The notes below the pieces were generated by a model. The model was not told the DNA's origin and did no database searches. It saw nothing but the letters and a program-made list of their open reading frames with translations. From NCBI GenBank assembly GCA_023443125.1, contig JAEZVO010000020.1, positions 1 to 23,735 of the forward strand: a stretch of 23,735 nt of DNA. Direction: 5' to 3'. Shown piece after piece: positions 8,322 through 16,179 of the stretch; position 1 is the stretch's first letter, and each line of letters starts with the position of its first letter. Origin of the DNA: Actinomycetes bacterium. GTDB lineage: Bacteria > Actinomycetota > Actinomycetes > Propionibacteriales > Propionibacteriaceae. A program made the position numbers and the translations under genes.

Positions 8322-9873
8322 TAACCAGCGCGAATCTGCGCCGGTTGACGAGCAGGTGGCCGCCCCCACGGGCGGCCACCCCGGCTCATCAGAGACAGTC
8401 GTCGCCGTCGCAGATGTCTCAAAGACCTTTGGCACGGTCAAGGCGCTTCAACATGTTGATCTCGTCGTGCGTCGCGGTACCGTGCATGCATTGGTGGGGG
8501 AGAACGGCTCCGGCAAGTCGACCCTCACGAAGGTCATTGCCGGTGCCCACCAACCGGACTCTGGAAAGATATGGCTGGAGGGTGAGCTCATTGATGAGGT
8601 AACGCCGCGTACGGCGCTCGACCACGGAGTCCGGGTGATCTACCAGGACTTTGCACTATTCCCTAACATGACCATTGCTGAGAACATCGGATTCGACGGC
8701 AGCGGCAACGCTCTGGGTAAGGTTCCCAGGGCAGAGAATAACAACCGGGCGCGCAAGGCGCTGGAAACTCTTGGGTTAACGCTGTCTCCGGACACTCCCT
8801 TGCGAGATCTGTCGACGGCGGAACGCCAATTGGTTGCTATCGCCCGCGCAGTGTCTTCTGAGGGACGGATTATCCTCATGGACGAGCCGACCGCTGCCCT
8901 CACCCAATCCGAAATTGACAGCTTCCTTGATACGGTCCGCTCCCTGGCGGAGCAGGGGATTAGCTTCGTTTTCATCTCACATAAGCTGCGCGAGGTCGTT
9001 GCGATCGCCGATGACGTGACCGTTATTCGTGACGGCAAGATCGTTGACTCCGGCCCTGCCGACCACTACGACCAAGAGCGTATCTCCTTCCTCATGACCG
9101 GCACGGAGGTCGTCAATGAGCGACGGACGGTCGCGGAAGAGCCGGAACGGGACGCACTGCTTAAGGCGACGGGACTAAGCCTCGGAGATGTTTTTCGGGA
9201 CATCGACGTCGAGCTTCATGCGGGCCGGGTTGTCGGCCTGTCTGGTCTTGTCGGTTGCGGCAAGATCGAGATCGGCCTTGCCCTGGCAGGTCTCATCAAG
9301 CCAGAAAAGGGTTGCATCCAGCTCTCCGGACGAGAACTCAAGGAAGCCCGCAGCGAGGGCAAGATCCAGTACGTGCCAGACGATCGTCTCACTGAGGGAC
9401 TTTTCCTCGAATGGACGATTGCCGACAATATGGCTGCATCCTCACTAGCGCAGACCCGCTCCAAAGGGCGTCTCCTCGGGCTCAAGAAGATCACAGAACT
9501 CGGTCGTACCTGGCAGGAACGCCTGCGGATCAAGGCTCCCGATGTCGACGTGCCCGCGAGTTCCCTATCAGGTGGTAATCAGCAGCGAGTCCTATTGGCA
9601 CGCTGTATGGCGCCCAGACCATCGGTCATCATTCTCAACAATCCCACGGTTGGGGTTGACGTCGGCTCTCGTGCCGATATCCACGACCTCATCCGGGAGT
9701 TGGCAGATTCCAACGTGGCCGTGCTATTGATTTCGGACGAACCTGCCGAACTGCTGAGCGTGTGTGACGAGATCGCCTTTGTGTTTGACGGGACGATCAC
9801 CCAGCGAGCAGCGGCCGAGGAACTCACAGAGGACGACATTGTCGACATCAACGGGAAAGGACATGCGGCGTGA
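8311..9873 (+). CDS. sugar ABC transporter ATPase with two nucleotide-binding domains (RbsA/LsrA/FrcA class)
   Basis: A 520-residue cytoplasmic ATPase powering import with the two permeases downstream. Domain 1: Walker A GENGSGKST at 63-71, signature LSTAERQLVAIARA, Walker B IILMDEPTAAL. Domain 2: a degenerate Walker A (GLVGCGKIE), a good signature LSGGNQQRVLLAR, and a Walker B that reads IILNNPTVGVD, with Asn443-Asn444 where Asp-Glu is expected. Asymmetric catalytic sites are known in this class, and FrcA-like proteins often have LNGPTVGVD, so domain 1 probably does most of the hydrolysis. The first ~28 residues are a polar extension. The gene overlaps the lipoprotein gene upstream (11 bp) and the permease downstream (4 bp, GTGA), so it lies firmly within the operon. 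Confidence 0.95.
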   Translation: MTSDNQRESAPVDEQVAAPTGGHPGSSETVVAVADVSKTFGTVKALQHVDLVVRRGTVHALVGENGSGKSTLTKVIAGAHQPDSGKIWLEGELIDEVTPRTALDHGVRVIYQDFALFPNMTIAENIGFDGSGNALGKVPRAENNNRARKALETLGLTLSPDTPLRDLSTAERQLVAIARAVSSEGRIILMDEPTAALTQSEIDSFLDTVRSLAEQGISFVFISHKLREVVAIADDVTVIRDGKIVDSGPADHYDQERISFLMTGTEVVNERRTVAEEPERDALLKATGLSLGDVFRDIDVELHAGRVVGLSGLVGCGKIEIGLALAGLIKPEKGCIQLSGRELKEARSEGKIQYVPDDRLTEGLFLEWTIADNMAASSLAQTRSKGRLLGLKKITELGRTWQERLRIKAPDVDVPASSLSGGNQQRVLLARCMAPRPSVIILNNPTVGVDVGSRADIHDLIRELADSNVAVLLISDEPAELLSVCDEIAFVFDGTITQRAAAEELTEDDIVDINGKGHAA

Positions 9874-10880
9874 GCCAGGTACTTAACCGTCTCTTAGAAC
9901 GTCGTGAGGCACTGCTGGCAGTTGTCATCATTGTGACCTGCATTATTTTTGCTGTCGCTTCGCCGACGTTCCTGTCAGCTGCTCATCTGTTCGGCATCGC
10001 GCGCTCCACGGTGGTCATCGGCATCATGGCACTGGGTGTTATGACCGTGCTCCTGACCAACGGTATTGACATCTCGGTATCGGCGACGGCCGTGGCTGCC
10101 ATGTACGTCACCACCGTGACGCTGCGGGCTCTGGACTACCAGGGGCCCTTCATCGTAGCCGTGCTGCTCGCCATGCTTATTGGTGGCCTACTCGGCGCGA
10201 TCAACGGTGTGCTTGTGGCATTCCTTCGTTTGCCGTCGATGATCGTGACGATCGGTACGCTCACGATGTACCGCGGGGCGCTCCTCGCTTTCGTTGGTAC
10301 CGAGCGTATTCATGATCTTCCCGCGCAGATGTCTGAGTTTTCCAGGAGTAACCTGATCCAAATGCAGTCAGTAGGGCGCACCGTCCAATTGCATACCTCG
10401 GTGCTGCTCTATGTCGTGCTCGCGATCCTCCTTGCCCTTGCCCTGACATACGTGTGGTGGGGGCGTCAGATCTACGCAATCGGTGACAACGAGGAGGCCG
10501 CCAAGCGCATGGGTGTACGGGCGGACGCTATCCGCACTTCAGCCTTCGTCGTCTCTGGAGCACTCGCCGGACTTGCCGGCATCCTCTACGCAGCGATGAA
10601 CCGTGCCGCAGATCCATCGACCTTTGTCGGTACGGAAATGACCGTGCTTGCCGCTGTAGTTCTCGGTGGAACCAGCGTCATGGGAGGTCGCGGATCTGTT
10701 CTCGGAACGTTCCTCGGTGTCCTTCTCATTACGATCGTGGGTTCCTCGCTCGTATTGGTGGGCATTCCGGTGGCGTGGCAGTCACTCTTCGTTGGTGCGT
10801 TCCTTCTGTTCGGTGTCTGTGTTCCGGCGATCCGTAACCGGTCGATTCAGCGCAAACGCGGATTGGTGGTGTTCGAATAA
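9870..10880 (+). CDS. sugar ABC transporter permease 1 (RbsC/LsrC-type)
   Basis: A 336-residue integral membrane permease of the BPD_transp_2 family, with about eight to ten hydrophobic helices. Seen: the characteristic GVMTVLLTNGIDISVSATA block (residues ~57-75), RLPSMIVTIGTLTMYRG, the ATPase-coupling stretch around GDNEEAAKRMGVRADAIR, and VLGGTSVMGGRGSVLGTFLG near the C-terminus. GTG at 9870 overlaps the ATPase stop (GTGA) and has AAGGA upstream. It should pair as a heterodimer with the next gene, as LsrC/LsrD or RhaP/RhaQ do. Confidence 0.94.
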   Translation: MSQVLNRLLERREALLAVVIIVTCIIFAVASPTFLSAAHLFGIARSTVVIGIMALGVMTVLLTNGIDISVSATAVAAMYVTTVTLRALDYQGPFIVAVLLAMLIGGLLGAINGVLVAFLRLPSMIVTIGTLTMYRGALLAFVGTERIHDLPAQMSEFSRSNLIQMQSVGRTVQLHTSVLLYVVLAILLALALTYVWWGRQIYAIGDNEEAAKRMGVRADAIRTSAFVVSGALAGLAGILYAAMNRAADPSTFVGTEMTVLAAVVLGGTSVMGGRGSVLGTFLGVLLITIVGSSLVLVGIPVAWQSLFVGAFLLFGVCVPAIRNRSIQRKRGLVVFE

Positions 10881-11923
10881 TGAACTCACGTTTCGGCTCT
10901 AGAGCCCACAGCCTCACGCTGGTTGCTCTGGTTATTCTGCTGGCCGTGGTGCTGTCCTTCATGGCACCTCATCAGTTCCCGACCCTGATTAACATGCAGT
11001 CGATGCTCGGCCAGATCGCTCCCTTGGGAATTCTCGCGATCTGTATTGGGCTGACGTTCCTCATCGGCGGGATTGACCTGTCAATCGTCGCTGTGGCGAA
11101 CGGCGCCGCGGTTACTGTGGCACTTGTGACAAACGCGCTCGCCCCTTCCATGGGAGGGGCCGCAGTCCTCGTCGCGCTGCTCGCCGGATTTGCCGTTGGC
11201 CTGCTTGCGGGTTTCGTCAACGGCTATCTTGTTGCGACGCTGAGGGTGCACCCGATTCCTATCACTCTCGGCACGATGAGCGTCTACACCGGTATTACAA
11301 CCGGAATTACGAAAGGGGCGACTGTGTACGGCACGGGAGCTCTGTCCGGTCTTGCCACCGCGACGCTTGCTGCGATCCCGTTGCCATTCATCATCTTCTT
11401 GCTCGCTGTCCTTGCGTTCTCGATTCTCACGACTCGCACCGAGCGCGGTTTCCAGGCCTATGCGGTCGGCGAGTCTACGAAAGTAGCCCGCTTTGCGCGA
11501 ATGCCTGTTGAGCGGGTCCAGATTTCCGTCTACGTTTGCTCGGGCGGTCTAGCTGCCTTCGCAGGTATTTTGATGTTCGCCAACACCAATGCTGCGAACG
11601 TCAGCTTCGGTTCGTCTTATCTCATGCAGGCGATCCTGGTAGCTGTCATCTCCGGCATCGATCCGTATGGCGGCACTGGACGGATTTCGATGATCATCTT
11701 CGGTGCACTGGCGATGCAGGAGCTGCAAACCGGAATCAATATGGTGCTCGGCGGATGGGGCGGTTCAGCATTCGCTGCAAACTTCATCTGGGGTGTCATC
11801 CTCATTGCCGTTCTTGGTTTGTCACGTTGGCTGAGTATTCGAGAATCGAATAAACGGCACAGTGTGGCAGAAGAGGCCATCACAGAAAGCGAGGAGACCG
11901 CCGAGTCTCAACAACCGGCGTAG
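10880..11923 (+). CDS. sugar ABC transporter permease 2 (LsrD/RhaQ-type)
   Basis: A 347-residue membrane permease, second member of the heterodimer. Seen: GLTFLIGGIDLSIVAVANG, RVHPIPITLGTMSVYTGI, the coupling region around YAVGESTKVARFARM, and YGGTGRISMIIFGALAMQEL. It has a hydrophilic acidic C-terminal tail of about 20 residues. ATG 10880 overlaps the preceding stop by one base (TAATG). It is the last gene of the operon; a strong hairpin follows 11 bp after the stop. Confidence 0.94.
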   Translation: MNSRFGSRAHSLTLVALVILLAVVLSFMAPHQFPTLINMQSMLGQIAPLGILAICIGLTFLIGGIDLSIVAVANGAAVTVALVTNALAPSMGGAAVLVALLAGFAVGLLAGFVNGYLVATLRVHPIPITLGTMSVYTGITTGITKGATVYGTGALSGLATATLAAIPLPFIIFLLAVLAFSILTTRTERGFQAYAVGESTKVARFARMPVERVQISVYVCSGGLAAFAGILMFANTNAANVSFGSSYLMQAILVAVISGIDPYGGTGRISMIIFGALAMQELQTGINMVLGGWGGSAFAANFIWGVILIAVLGLSRWLSIRESNKRHSVAEEAITESEETAESQQPA

Positions 11924-11933
11924 CCTCACACGT

Positions 11934-11969
11934 AAGGCCGCCCAGCCCTCCGATGGTTTGGGCGGCCTT
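11934..11969. terminator. hairpin terminator closing the kinase/transport operon
   Basis: A perfect 10-bp stem, AAGGCCGCCC (11934-11943) with GGGCGGCCTT (11960-11969), 16-base loop. No T-run follows, as is common for actinobacterial terminators. Confidence 0.7.
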
Positions 11970-12372
11970 CGCGTTAGTAAAGCAGTTCTATCGCTTGTCG
12001 CTGAATCCGTCCTGGTTAGGACATGCCTTCTCGCTTTCCGTGGAAATCTGGCTAGCTTACGCGACGCCTCGCTTTGACAAAGGCGGAGCGCCCGTCGCGA
12101 ATGGCAACACGCCATCCATCATTCTGCACGGAATTGATGCCCAGCTGGATCAGTATTTTGGAAGTTTGATCACGGAGCCTCGCGAATCTTGCGTCTCCTG
12201 TGCTTCACAGTTCTCAACCGTGATACACAGGACAAGTGCACCCAGCGTGCAACAGCCCCTATGTTGACGTTCTCGTCGTCTGTGTTGGCGCAGCCACTAC
12301 GGCTCGGATATCTATAGGTTCCCCGTGGGAGAACCATATTTCGGTACTACTTACTCTTTCCCGCATTACGGG
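11970..12372. other. gene-poor region between the two sugar loci
   Basis: I recognise no gene. An open frame at 11953-12267 (+) starts inside the terminator hairpin, lacks a ribosome-binding site and resembles no family I know. The region could hold the remains of a lost gene, but I see no protein motif strong enough to say so. Near its right end is a 19-base hairpin (12317-12335) that may end the isomerase transcript. Confidence 0.45.
12317..12335 (-). terminator. possible terminator of the TIM-barrel isomerase gene
   Basis: A 19-base hairpin with an 8-bp stem (one G-T pair) and a three-base loop, GGTTCCCC facing GGGAGAACC, 38 bp beyond the isomerase stop on the minus strand. There is no T-run. 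Confidence 0.35.
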
Positions 12373-13176
12373 TTACTCCTCGTCGTCGAGATTTGAGAAG
12401 GTCGCTATGAAGGTTTCGATGGCGTTTACGGAATCGTGTTTTGCCCACGCCTCCATGCACACGGTGCCGGTGTACCCCATGGCATGCAGGTGCTTCGCTA
12501 CGTTGCGGTAGTTGATTTCACCGGTTCCAGGCTCACACCGTCCAGGGACATCCGCCACCTGTACTTCTCCGAGATATGGCAGGGCGGCTTCGCAGGTTGC
12601 GATGAGGTTCCCGTCGCCAATTTGTGCGTGGTACAGGTCGAGGTTCATCCTGATCCGAGGTGAATCGACAGCCTTAACTAGTGCCAACACATCGTCCGGG
12701 TGGGAGAACGGCGTGCCAGCGTGATCCACGGGAAGATTGAGGTTTTCCATTTGGTAGACGACGTCATGCCGTTCGGCGATGTCAGCAAGTCTCAGCAACG
12801 TTGTCGTAGCTTTCGCCCACATGGCGCCCGTTACCACTTGTACGGGCTTCACCGGGTAGCCTCCTTCGCCGAGCCCGGTGCCGTGGAAGTTGAGCCGAGG
12901 CTTGCCCAGAATCTTGGACTTGATTGCTCCCTGCTCCGCAGTATCGAGGAAACGCTCAATCTCTTCATTGTCGGTGAGGTTGCCTGAGATGTATGCGTTC
13001 ATATTGAGCACAGGCACTCCGGTGGCAGCGATAGCTTCCAGATCGACGTGCTCCTCATGCCAGTTCCAGAGTTCGGCGGCGATGCCGAACTCACCGATGC
13101 GTTTCACCCGCTCGGTGAGTGGAAGATCGAGGAACTGCATCTCTGCGCAGACAGCCAGCTCAAACGGTGTGTTCAT
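12373..13176 (-). CDS. hydroxypyruvate isomerase-like TIM-barrel sugar isomerase
   Basis: A 267-residue cytoplasmic protein of the AP-endonuclease-2-like TIM-barrel family (PF01261), close to hydroxypyruvate isomerase. Seen: ELWNWH at 35-40, Glu144 in MENLN, Asp180 and His183 in NLDLYHAQ, the subfamily mark VADVPGRCEPGTGEINY (207-223), and Glu242 in CMEAW. The two glutamates and the Asp/His should form the metal site that drives aldose-ketose isomerisation. Length matches the family (about 260). ATG 13176 is chosen because GGAAGG precedes it by four bases; an upstream in-frame extension has no family match. It is divergent from the furanose-type importer, with a shared control region. Relatives isomerise hydroxypyruvate, erythrulose phosphates or apiose-type sugars, so the substrate is open. 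Confidence 0.88.
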   Translation of the reverse strand: MNTPFELAVCAEMQFLDLPLTERVKRIGEFGIAAELWNWHEEHVDLEAIAATGVPVLNMNAYISGNLTDNEEIERFLDTAEQGAIKSKILGKPRLNFHGTGLGEGGYPVKPVQVVTGAMWAKATTTLLRLADIAERHDVVYQMENLNLPVDHAGTPFSHPDDVLALVKAVDSPRIRMNLDLYHAQIGDGNLIATCEAALPYLGEVQVADVPGRCEPGTGEINYRNVAKHLHAMGYTGTVCMEAWAKHDSVNAIETFIATFSNLDDEE

Positions 13177-13274
13177 GTCACCTTCCTTGTGACGTGCCAG
13201 GTCGCTCTCGAAGGAGGTGCGGTCTGCAGTCGTCGCGTTGCTTCCTCGGTCCGCACAGCCCCTCTTCATCGAGG

Positions 13275-13286
13275 TTGTATAGACAA
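13275..13286. promoter_or_regulatory. GntR-like operator palindrome over the isomerase promoter
   Basis: TTGTATAGACAA is a near-perfect 12-bp palindrome of the type many GntR-family regulators bind. Its minus-strand reading contains TATACA (plus 13276-13281), a plausible -10 for the isomerase gene, with GTGACA 15 bp upstream. No GntR gene is in the window. Confidence 0.4.
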
Positions 13287-13318
13287 TTGAAGCGTATGTC
13301 ACTACAAAGGGAGCGTCA

Positions 13319-13336
13319 ACGTTGCCTCGGTAACGT
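13319..13336. promoter_or_regulatory. 18-bp palindromic operator overlapping the importer promoter
   Basis: ACGTTGCCTCGGTAACGT has complementary outer arms (ACGTT/AACGT) and an inner CC/GG pair, with only the fourth base from the centre and the central pair mismatched. It overlaps the -35 of the importer promoter described next, as a repressor site would. Regulator unknown. Confidence 0.42.
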
Positions 13337-13350
13337 CAGCTTCGTAGAAG
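13322..13350 (+). promoter_or_regulatory. possible promoter of the second ABC operon
   Basis: TTGCCT (13322-13327) and TAGAAG (13345-13350) are 17 bp apart, giving a leader of about 115 bases to GTG 13472. Hexamers match the consensus only partly. Confidence 0.35.
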
Positions 13351-13461
13351 TGATCTCATGTCAGCCAAGAACTGATATCGATTACAAAAACTGCCTCAAA
13401 GTGACACCGCCGTGTGTAACACTGGTTCACCTATAGAAACCGAGCACAGCCGCTTTGGGAT

Positions 13462-13465
13462 GGAG
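13462..13465 (+). promoter_or_regulatory. ribosome-binding site favouring GTG 13472
   Basis: GGAG, within GGATGGAG, ends six bases before GTG 13472. The in-frame ATG at 13460 overlaps it and has no good site of its own. Confidence 0.55.
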
Positions 13466-13471
13466 ACGCTA

Positions 13472-15058
13472 GTGACGACGCAGTTACTCGAGATGCGAGG
13501 CATAGGGAAGAGCTTCCCCGGCGTGCACGCACTTCGTGACGTAGAACTCAGGCTCAACGCGGGTGAAGTAGTGGCACTGCTGGGCGAGAACGGCGCGGGC
13601 AAGTCCACGCTGATCAACATCCTCTCGGGCGTCTTCAACCACTACGACGGCGACATCACGCTCGCGGGCAATCCCGTCGTATTGCACACCCCTACGGACT
13701 CTCAGCGCCTCGGCATTTCCACCATCCACCAAGAGTTGAATCTTGTGGCGTCCATGTCTATCGCCGACAACATCTGGCTAGGACGAGAGCAAGGCAAGGG
13801 CGGGTTCGTCAACCGTCGGAAGAGCCTCGACAGCGCCAAGGCGCTCCTCGCTCGTGTCGGGCTGGACCTCGAGCCGACGACGCCGGTAAGCCAACTGCGC
13901 GTGGCGGAGCAGCAATTGGTGGAGGTGGCCAAAGCGCTCTCAATCGACGCGAAGATCCTCATCATGGACGAACCCACCTCGGCGCTGGCTGACGCCGAGG
14001 TACAAAAACTCTTCGACGTGATCCGCTCTCTGACTGCCGAAGGGGTCGGGATCATCTATGTATCCCACCGCCTCGAAGAGCTTGAGGTGATTGCCGACCG
14101 CGTCAACGTGCTTCGCGACGGATGCTGGGTCGGCGAGAAAGACATGGCGGGTACATCCCGGGCAGAGCTCATTCGGATGATGGTCGGCCGAGATGTCTCC
14201 GACCTACCGCGACGAGAAGAAGGCGCAGCCGATGCCCAAGGCGAACCGCGCCTGCGTGTACGCGACCTGCGACTCGAACCCGACGCTCTCGCCGGGCGTG
14301 TGGAACTGAAGGGCATCGACTTCGACGTGCGGCCTGGAGAGATCGTCGGTTTGGCAGGGCTCATGGGCGCCGGGCGCACGGAAACCCTCGAATCCCTATT
14401 CGGTGGATACCCGCCCAACGTCATCTCAGGACACATCGAGCTCGACGGCGCCACCTATCAACCGACGAACCCTCGCCACGCCATCGAATCCGGATTCGCG
14501 CTCGTCGCCGAAGACCGCAAACAACAAAGCCTGCTGCTCGACATGAGCGTGAAGTTCAACGCCAGCCTCGCCGCGCTGGGCCGCTTCACCACCGGCGGAT
14601 TCGTGAAACAACGTGACGAAGCACGTCTCGTGGATTCCGAGATCAAGGCCTTGGGGGTGAAAACCCCGAGCGCCGAGTCGGCGGTGGGGACACTCTCAGG
14701 CGGCAATCAGCAGAAGGTGGTGCTGGCGAAGTGCCTGCTGACGAAGCCGTCGGTGATCCTGCTCGACGAACCCACGCGTGGCATCGATGTGGGGGCGAAG
14801 GCCGAGATCTATGAGCTCGTCAATGAGCTCGCCGAGCAGGGGGTTGCCATCGTCGTGGCGTCCTCAGAACTGCCGGAACTGCTGCGCATGTGCAACAAGA
14901 TCGTCGTGCTGTGTGAAGGCCGGAAGACGGCAGAGCTCGACGCAGCGACAACGAATCAAGAAGAAATTCTGTCGGCCGCCATGGATCGAACCCAAGCGGT
15001 CACCGTCCAAGAGTCAACTGCGGTCACTGACGGGGTTGAGGAAGGCCAAGAGTCATGA
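13472..15058 (+). CDS. furanose-type sugar ABC transporter ATPase (two NBDs, RbsA/YtfR-like)
   Basis: A 528-residue ATPase (from GTG 13472) for the second importer. Domain 1: GENGAGKST Walker A, LRVAEQQLVEVAKAL signature, ILIMDEPTSAL Walker B. Domain 2: GLMGAGRTE (degenerate Walker A usual for this class), LSGGNQQKVVLAKCL, and an intact VILLDEPTRGIDVGAK, in contrast to the first importer's ATPase. The protein begins directly with the beta-strand LLEMRGIGKSFPGV typical for these proteins, supporting the chosen start. An ATG at 13460 or 13412 would add 4 or 20 residues. It overlaps the permease by 4 bp (ATGA). Specificity is set by the lipoprotein encoded two genes on. Confidence 0.95.
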   Translation: MTTQLLEMRGIGKSFPGVHALRDVELRLNAGEVVALLGENGAGKSTLINILSGVFNHYDGDITLAGNPVVLHTPTDSQRLGISTIHQELNLVASMSIADNIWLGREQGKGGFVNRRKSLDSAKALLARVGLDLEPTTPVSQLRVAEQQLVEVAKALSIDAKILIMDEPTSALADAEVQKLFDVIRSLTAEGVGIIYVSHRLEELEVIADRVNVLRDGCWVGEKDMAGTSRAELIRMMVGRDVSDLPRREEGAADAQGEPRLRVRDLRLEPDALAGRVELKGIDFDVRPGEIVGLAGLMGAGRTETLESLFGGYPPNVISGHIELDGATYQPTNPRHAIESGFALVAEDRKQQSLLLDMSVKFNASLAALGRFTTGGFVKQRDEARLVDSEIKALGVKTPSAESAVGTLSGGNQQKVVLAKCLLTKPSVILLDEPTRGIDVGAKAEIYELVNELAEQGVAIVVASSELPELLRMCNKIVVLCEGRKTAELDAATTNQEEILSAAMDRTQAVTVQESTAVTDGVEEGQES

Positions 15059-16143
15059 GTGAAGAATCGAACGCTGACAAGCCGACGACGTGGCAGCGCA
15101 TCCGTCCCTTAATGGGTTCATTACAGGGCTATCTCGGGTTGGTGCTGATCATCATCATCGGCATCGTCACTCAATCTGATCGCTTCCTATCGCTGGATAA
15201 CCTCACCAATGCCGTGGCCTATTTCGCACCCCGCGGCATTCTCGCCATCGGCATGACGCTCATCATCATCACCGGCGGCATCGACCTTTCCGTGGGTTCC
15301 GTGCTTGCGATTGGTGGCACACTGTCCGCTTGGCTGCTGGTGGAGCAGGGTTGGTCTGTGGGAGCAATCCTGCCGATGACGCTGCTGGTGTGCGCCATCT
15401 TCGGCCTCATCAACGGCCTCGGCACTGCGCTCCTCAAGATACAAGCCTTCGTGATGACACTCGCCATGATGACGATTGCCCGAGGTATCGTGCGTGAGTT
15501 TTCGAACAACGTCTCCATCGGCACCGTGCAGTACGACGAGAACGGCATTCTTCCCGGTTCACGAGATTTCCAGGTGCTGGGCCAGCCTGGCGCACCACTG
15601 TTCGACGTGCCGTTCCTCGGTTCGTTCCCCGTGCTGGCGCTCATCGTCATCACGATCGTCGCCCAGATCATTCTCTCGAAAACGAAGCTCGGGCGACACA
15701 TCTATGCCGTGGGTGGGAACCCGACGGCAGCCAGGCTCTCCGGCGTGAACGTCACGCTCGTACTCATCTTCGTCTACACCTTCACCGGTTTTCTCGCCGG
15801 CCTGGCTGGGCCTATCAACGCGGCGTACAACGCGTCGGCTGATCCGACAGCCGGCCTCACATATGAACTCGACGCGATCGCCGCTGTCGTCATTGGCGGG
15901 GCCAGCCTCGCGGGCGGTAAGGGCACTGCGATCGGCACCTTCATCGGCGCCATGATTCTCACTCTGCTCGACAACGTGCTCGGGCTCAACAACTTCAGCG
16001 CCAACTGGCAGATGATCATCAAGGGCATCATCGTCATCGTCGCCGTGGTGATCCAGCGCCCAGAACTGTTCACCGAAATCGGCGAGTCCATCCGCCGCAA
16101 GGGAAAACGGCGCAACAAGACAGCCGTTCAAGAAGCACACTGA
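15055..16143 (+). CDS. furanose-type sugar ABC transporter permease (RbsC/YtfT-like)
   Basis: A 362-residue membrane permease of the BPD_transp_2 family. Seen: a polar N-terminal 25 residues, GMTLIIITGGIDLSVGSVLA (the family hallmark), KIQAFVMTLAMMTIARGIV, the coupling region GGNPTAARLSGVN, and VIGGASLAGGKGTAIGTFIG. The C-terminus is basic. Only one permease is encoded, so it should act as a homodimer, unlike the E. coli YtfT/YjfF pair and unlike the upstream operon with two permeases. It starts within the ATPase stop (ATGA), with the lipoprotein gene 36 bp downstream. Confidence 0.94.
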   Translation: MSEESNADKPTTWQRIRPLMGSLQGYLGLVLIIIIGIVTQSDRFLSLDNLTNAVAYFAPRGILAIGMTLIIITGGIDLSVGSVLAIGGTLSAWLLVEQGWSVGAILPMTLLVCAIFGLINGLGTALLKIQAFVMTLAMMTIARGIVREFSNNVSIGTVQYDENGILPGSRDFQVLGQPGAPLFDVPFLGSFPVLALIVITIVAQIILSKTKLGRHIYAVGGNPTAARLSGVNVTLVLIFVYTFTGFLAGLAGPINAAYNASADPTAGLTYELDAIAAVVIGGASLAGGKGTAIGTFIGAMILTLLDNVLGLNNFSANWQMIIKGIIVIVAVVIQRPELFTEIGESIRRKGKRRNKTAVQEAH

Positions 16144-16179
16144 CCGCACCTATCTGAGCAACCTAAAGAAAGGGAAACC

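Noticed and set aside
3749..11923. AI-2 (lsr) uptake and processing operon
   Set aside because: The layout is similar, but the kinase is AraB-type rather than LsrK-type and no lsrF or lsrG homologue is present, so I name only the resemblance.
11953..12267. 104-residue plus-strand frame after the first permease operon
   Set aside because: Begins inside the terminator hairpin, no ribosome-binding site, no recognisable family.
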